Shown here in pieces: positions 60,673 to 64,000 of a DNA stretch of 64,000 bases. Numbering within the stretch: position 1 is the stretch's first letter; each line of letters begins with the position of its first letter. Made by a program: the position numbers and the translations under genes. Under the pieces are notes generated by a model. The model did no database searches, was not told the origin of the DNA, and saw only the letters and a program-made list of their open reading frames with translations. Source of the stretch: Anatilimnocola floriformis (GTDB lineage: Bacteria > Planctomycetota > Planctomycetia > Pirellulales > Pirellulaceae). Where the stretch lies: the NCBI RefSeq assembly GCF_024256385.1, contig NZ_JAMLFW010000001.1:4092001-4156000 (forward strand), given 5' to 3'.

Positions 60673-61140
60673 TTAGTTGATTACAGGTGAAGCATTTAGA
60701 GCCAGGCGCGGCCAAGGCAAACGTTGCCAAACAGCGTCAGGCAGCGGCAGTTGAATCGCTGCCTGCCGGCGCAAATGTCGGCGAACGAGACGAGCCGCGG
60801 CAGGCAATTGTTGAGTCCGGTCAATAGCCAACAGCACACCGGCTTCCTGCAGCAGCGCGACTGCCGTTGGTTGGCGGCTGATATCTGCGCTACAAAGTGC
60901 GAGCGTTCGTACTTGCGGCAATTCATTCTGCCAGCGATGGAGCGTGGCGAGAGCAACTGCGAAGTTCTCTGCCGAAACACTCACGGCGGCGACCGAGCCC
61001 GGATGTTCTCGCAGCAATTGTTCGCATTGAGTCAGCGACAGCGCCGAAGTCAGCCAATTCCAACTTGCCGCCGGCAGCGCACGCCGCCACGCGGCGAGCC
61101 AGCGCGGCGTGCGTTCGCAGATAATCAGGCGGGGAGGCAT
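60673..61140 (-). CDS. Hypothetical receiver-like protein
   Basis: A 155-residue Trp/Arg/Leu-rich protein from the ATG at 61140 (frame opens at 61161). It begins with Pro-Arg-Leu-Ile-Ile-Cys-Glu-Arg-Thr-Pro, and Val-Arg-Thr-Leu-Ala-Leu-Cys-Ser and Gly-Val-Leu-Leu-Ala-Ile recall a Rossmann- or receiver-like alternation, but no phosphorylation residues are clear. Function unknown. It lies 27 bases upstream of the mrp start on the same strand, so it may be co-transcribed with mrp. Confidence 0.55.
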   Translation of the reverse strand: MPPRLIICERTPRWLAAWRRALPAASWNWLTSALSLTQCEQLLREHPGSVAAVSVSAENFAVALATLHRWQNELPQVRTLALCSADISRQPTAVALLQEAGVLLAIDRTQQLPAAARLVRRHLRRQAAIQLPLPDAVWQRLPWPRLALNASPVIN

Positions 61141-61182
61141 GCGGTTAATCGTAGAAAGCAAGGGCGTTTTTCACAACGGGCA

Positions 61183-61422
61183 CTATTCATCTCCGAAGTG
61201 CCGTGCTTTGCGGGTATCATCGTTGACAATTACGATTTCCGGACCATCTAGCGGATTACCGCTCTCGTTGAACCACTGCACAACGACATTCCATTCGTGT
61301 GGTCGGTGCCGATCACGGCGAGGCGCAGCAAGTTGATAAGTCCAGTCGTCAACTGCATTGCTTCTTGCCAAGCCACTCTCAATTAAAGCCTGGGCAGCTT
61401 GGGTCACTTCGGATTCAGTCAT
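61183..61422 (-). CDS. Small acidic hypothetical protein
   Basis: 79 residues from the ATG at 61422; the longer open frame upstream is the antisense-like part of hemL. It begins Met-Thr-Glu-Ser-Glu-Val-Thr-Gln-Ala-Ala and contains His-Glu-Trp-Asn-Val-Val-Val-Gln-Trp-Phe-Asn, with no known domain. It begins four bases after the hemL stop on the same strand, which supports it as a real downstream gene. Confidence 0.55.
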   Translation of the reverse strand: MTESEVTQAAQALIESGLARSNAVDDWTYQLAAPRRDRHRPHEWNVVVQWFNESGNPLDGPEIVIVNDDTRKARHFGDE

Positions 61423-61426
61423 CGCC

Positions 61427-62716
61427 TTATGCCCCGAATCCCGCCAGCACTTCCTTCGCCGTGTCGATTGTCTGCTGAATATCCGCCTCGGTATGGGCCG
61501 CAGAAACAAAGAGTGCTTCGTATTGGCTGCAGGGCATGTACACGCCGCGGTTGAGCAAGCCCCAGAAGTAGCGGGCAAAGCGGGTGGTATCGCTCTTGCT
61601 TGCGCCGTCCCAATCGGTCGGCTGCATGTCGTTGAAAAACAGCGTGAGCATGCTGCCGACGCGGGTCAGCGTGGCGGGAATTTTGGCCTCGTGGGCGGCG
61701 GCGAGCAAGCCATCGCCCAGCAGCTTGCCGAGTTGATCGAGTTTTTCATAGGGCGGCTGATCACGCAGAAGTTTCAATGTGGCAATGCCCGCGGCGGTTG
61801 CGACCGGATTGCCGCTGAGCGTGCCAGCCTGGAAAACTTTGCCTGCCGGCAGAATGTGTTCCATGATCTCCTTGCGGCCGCCGTACGCGCCAATCGGCAT
61901 GCCGCCGCCGACAATTTTGCCCAGCGTGGTGATATCGGGCGTGATGTCGAGTAGTTGCTGCGCGCCGCCGGCCGAGACGCGAAAGCCCGTCATCACTTCA
62001 TCACAAATCAGCAGCGCGCCGTGCTTCCAAGTTAGTTCGCGCAGCGTCTGCAAAAAGTCCGGTGTGGGAACGACGGTTCCCATATTCCCGACAATCGGCT
62101 CGAAGATGACACCCGCAATCGTCGAACCGTGCTCGGTGAAAACTTCTTCCAGATTGGCCACATCGTTGTATCGGCAGACAATTGTGTCTTGCGTTGTGCC
62201 AGCCGTCACACCGGGCGAGTTCGGCACGCCGAGTGTCGCTGCCGAGCTTCCCGCAGCGACGAGCAGGCTATCGACATGGCCGTGGTAGTTCCCAGCAAAC
62301 TTGATGATTCGATCGCGGCCCGTGTAGCCGCGGGCTAGACGGATGGCGCTCATCGTCGCTTCGGTGCCGCTGCTCACCAGGCGAACCATTTCGATCGACG
62401 GTACGAGTTGGCAGATGAGTTCGCACAGTTCGTTCTCGCCCGGCGATGGCGCACCGAAACTGAACGCTTTCTCAATCGCTTCGCGCACGGCAGCGACGAC
62501 TTGCGGATGCTGATGGCCGAGAATCATCGGTCCCCAGGAACCGATGTAGTCGATGTATTGATTGCCATCGACGTCGAACAAGTACGCGCCGGCCGCCCGC
62601 TCAAAAACCACCGGCTCACCGCCGACGCCGCCAAAGGCCCGCGCAGGACTGTTCACGCCGCCAGGCATGAGTTCCTTGGCGCGGGAGAAAATCGCATGTG
62701 ATTTAGGGCGTTGCAT
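61427..62716 (-). CDS. hemL: Glutamate-1-semialdehyde 2,1-aminomutase
   Basis: A 429-residue PLP enzyme of C5-pathway heme synthesis that turns glutamate-1-semialdehyde into 5-aminolevulinate. The catalytic lysine is Lys267 in Thr-Leu-Gly-Lys-Ile-Val-Gly-Gly-Gly; Gly-Gly-Val-Asn-Ser-Pro-Ala-Arg at the N-terminus, Ser-Ser-Gly-Thr-Glu-Ala-Thr-Met-Ser-Ala-Ile-Arg, Tyr-His-Gly-His and Cys-Asp-Glu-Val-Met-Thr-Gly-Phe-Arg complete the family pattern. Length is normal. Confidence 0.96.
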   Translation of the reverse strand: MQRPKSHAIFSRAKELMPGGVNSPARAFGGVGGEPVVFERAAGAYLFDVDGNQYIDYIGSWGPMILGHQHPQVVAAVREAIEKAFSFGAPSPGENELCELICQLVPSIEMVRLVSSGTEATMSAIRLARGYTGRDRIIKFAGNYHGHVDSLLVAAGSSAATLGVPNSPGVTAGTTQDTIVCRYNDVANLEEVFTEHGSTIAGVIFEPIVGNMGTVVPTPDFLQTLRELTWKHGALLICDEVMTGFRVSAGGAQQLLDITPDITTLGKIVGGGMPIGAYGGRKEIMEHILPAGKVFQAGTLSGNPVATAAGIATLKLLRDQPPYEKLDQLGKLLGDGLLAAAHEAKIPATLTRVGSMLTLFFNDMQPTDWDGASKSDTTRFARYFWGLLNRGVYMPCSQYEALFVSAAHTEADIQQTIDTAKEVLAGFGA

Positions 62717-62916
62717 GGGAGGGCAGAAGTTAGAAGGCTGAATGCGGAAGGAAGGATACAGTTTCGCCGATTTGGGGCGGCACTTGAAGGTGGCGAGGTT
62801 CGCCGCAAATCAGCTTGCATCACCGTGACGCGTCGCTGAGAATGAACGCTTCCCTCCCGCCGCATATTTCCCACCTAAGGCCGTTCGCCACTCCCGCCGC
62901 GAATGAGGAGCAACCG

Positions 62917-64000
62917 ATGCTTTTTTGGCAGCGACCACTGCTGGCTTTGTTCGTTTTCGGCTGTGCGCTGGCGAATTTGCTGCACGCCGAAGAATTGCTC
63001 CCGGCCGATGCCACGATCGAAGCTGCCGTCGATCATTACATCACTGCCCGCCAAAAGGCGCTGAGCGTCGAACCGGCGCCTCTCGCCGACGATGCCAACC
63101 TGTTGCGCCGCACGCTGCTCGATATGCACGGCCGGCCGCCGACCGCCGCCGAAGTGAAGGCCTACCAGCAAAACAACGACCCCGCCAAGCGCCGCGAATT
63201 GGTCGAACGACTCATGGCTTCACCGGCTTTCGCTCGCGAACAAGCTGCCGCGTTCAACGCCCTGCTGATGAATGGTACGAACGCTTCGCTCCGCAGTTAC
63301 CTGACCGAAGCCTTTCGCGAGAATCGCAGCTGGGATCGGATCTTCCGCGAGTTGCTCGTCGGCCAGGAGAAAGATGAAGAACAAAAAGGGGCCATCAACT
63401 TCGTCAAAGCCCGACTCAAGGATCACGACAAGCTGACCGCCGAAGCCAGCTCGCTCCTCTTCGGCGTGAACGTGAGTTGTGCCCAATGTCACGACCATCC
63501 GCTGGTTGCCGATTGGAAACAGGACCATTACTTCGGCATGAAGTCGTTCTTCGTCCGCAGTTTCGAGAACGGCGAAATGATGGGAGAGAAGTCGTATGGC
63601 CAGGTCGATTTCAAAACGACCGCCGGCGAAAGCAAACAAGCCAAGCTGATGTTCCTCACCGGCCAGGTGTTTGACGAACCAGAAAACAAAGAGCCCGACG
63701 ACAAAGCCAAGAAGGAAGAAAAGGAGCAGCTCGAAAAGCTGAAGAAGGATAAGAAGGCGCCGTCGCCGCCGGAATACAGCCGTCGTGCCAAGCTCGTCGA
63801 AATCGCTCTTTCGCCCGAAGCCAATTCGTTCCTCACGCGCTCGATCGTCAATCACGTTTGGAATCGCTTGCTCGGCCGCGGCCTGGTCATGCCTGTCGAT
63901 CAGATGCATTCCGAAAATCCGGCAAGCCATCCGGAATTGCTCAGCTGGCTCGCCCGCGATCTGCAGACGCACAACTACGACCTCGCCCGCCTGACCCGCG
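62917..64000 (+). CDS. DUF1549/DUF1553 cytochrome-type protein, 3' end outside the window
   Basis: The first ~361 residues, open at the right edge. A signal peptide (residues 1-24) is preceded by a GAGGAG ribosome-binding site, which selects the ATG at 62917. DUF1549 (Leu-Leu-Arg-Arg-Thr-Leu-Leu-Asp-Met-His-Gly-Arg-Pro-Pro) follows, then Gly-Val-Asn-Val-Ser-Cys188-Ala-Gln-Cys-His192-Asp-His-Pro, and a Lys/Glu-rich linker before DUF1553-type sequence (Asn-His-Val-Trp-Asn-Arg-Leu-Leu-Gly-Arg-Gly-Leu-Val). Such genes are usually followed by a DUF1501 gene, expected just outside the window. Confidence 0.9.
   Translation, partial: MLFWQRPLLALFVFGCALANLLHAEELLPADATIEAAVDHYITARQKALSVEPAPLADDANLLRRTLLDMHGRPPTAAEVKAYQQNNDPAKRRELVERLMASPAFAREQAAAFNALLMNGTNASLRSYLTEAFRENRSWDRIFRELLVGQEKDEEQKGAINFVKARLKDHDKLTAEASSLLFGVNVSCAQCHDHPLVADWKQDHYFGMKSFFVRSFENGEMMGEKSYGQVDFKTTAGESKQAKLMFLTGQVFDEPENKEPDDKAKKEEKEQLEKLKKDKKAPSPPEYSRRAKLVEIALSPEANSFLTRSIVNHVWNRLLGRGLVMPVDQMHSENPASHPELLSWLARDLQTHNYDLARLTR

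Overview
The window looks like a chromosomal segment of a planctomycete, most likely of the Pirellulales. Three things point there: several lineage-typical families (DUF1501, DUF1552, DUF1592/1588/1585 and DUF1549 cytochrome-type proteins, two ThuA-like proteins, a sulfatase, giant PQQ-repeat and TPR proteins, a planctomycete-type HU protein); the high GC content; and short palindromes between genes. The species assignment is inference, because no rRNA is present.

Layout. 1-1146: the 3' end of a DISARM anti-phage locus (tail of drmB, complete drmC), cut by the left edge. 1468-4124 (minus): the repair pair ATP-dependent DNA ligase plus ligase-associated beta-CASP exonuclease. 4264-11446: a mixed housekeeping stretch with a ThuA protein, a PhnP-like metallo-beta-lactamase hydrolase, methionine aminopeptidase, small unknowns, a DUF1501 protein, an FHA-like protein and TatD. 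11478-21822 (minus): the membrane module of respiratory complex I in the order nuoH-J-K-L-M-N plus a small helical protein. nuoI and nuoA-G are absent here, and several subunits carry unusual additions: two His/Asp-rich loops in NuoL, a ~140-residue domain in NuoM, a Lys/Glu/Ala linker in NuoN and a membrane-rich tail on NuoJ. 22227-27592: a PQQ-repeat protein, an ArsR/AHSA1 pair with a promoter-embedded operator, a luciferase-like flavoprotein behind a structured leader, an alpha/beta hydrolase and a purine nucleoside phosphorylase. 27682-33369: a 1641-residue TPR/PQQ-propeller protein divergent from an HU gene that ends in a clear terminator.

33505-41310 (minus): a Tad/Flp-type pilus or secretion locus, tadZ-tadA-tadB-tadC-two TadE-like-TadG-like, preceded by a LuxR-type regulator with a degenerate receiver domain and by a structured non-coding stretch. 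No Flp pilin, prepilin peptidase, CpaB or secretin is visible. 41659-49292: a GNAT acetyltransferase, a sulfatase, the initiator tRNA with its terminator, a methyltransferase-like protein, a subtilase with a planctomycete-type N-terminus, a small protein with a natural six-histidine N-terminus and a second ThuA protein. 49577-59457: a di-heme planctomycete cytochrome protein, an acyl-CoA dehydrogenase, a methyltransferase, then a tight operon encoding a DUF1592-family cytochrome protein, a DUF1552 protein, a formylglycine-generating-enzyme-like protein and a GGQ release-factor-like protein. 59563-64000: an Mrp-type ATPase, two small unknowns, hemL, and a DUF1549/DUF1553 protein cut by the right edge.

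No CRISPR array, insertion sequence, prophage or integrase was seen. The strongest candidates for under-described biology are the remodelled complex I subunits, the structured leader before the flavoprotein, the reduced Tad locus with its pseudo-receiver regulator, and the cytochrome/DUF1552/FGE-like/release-factor-like operon. All functions come from reading the translated sequence against remembered family motifs; no search was run.
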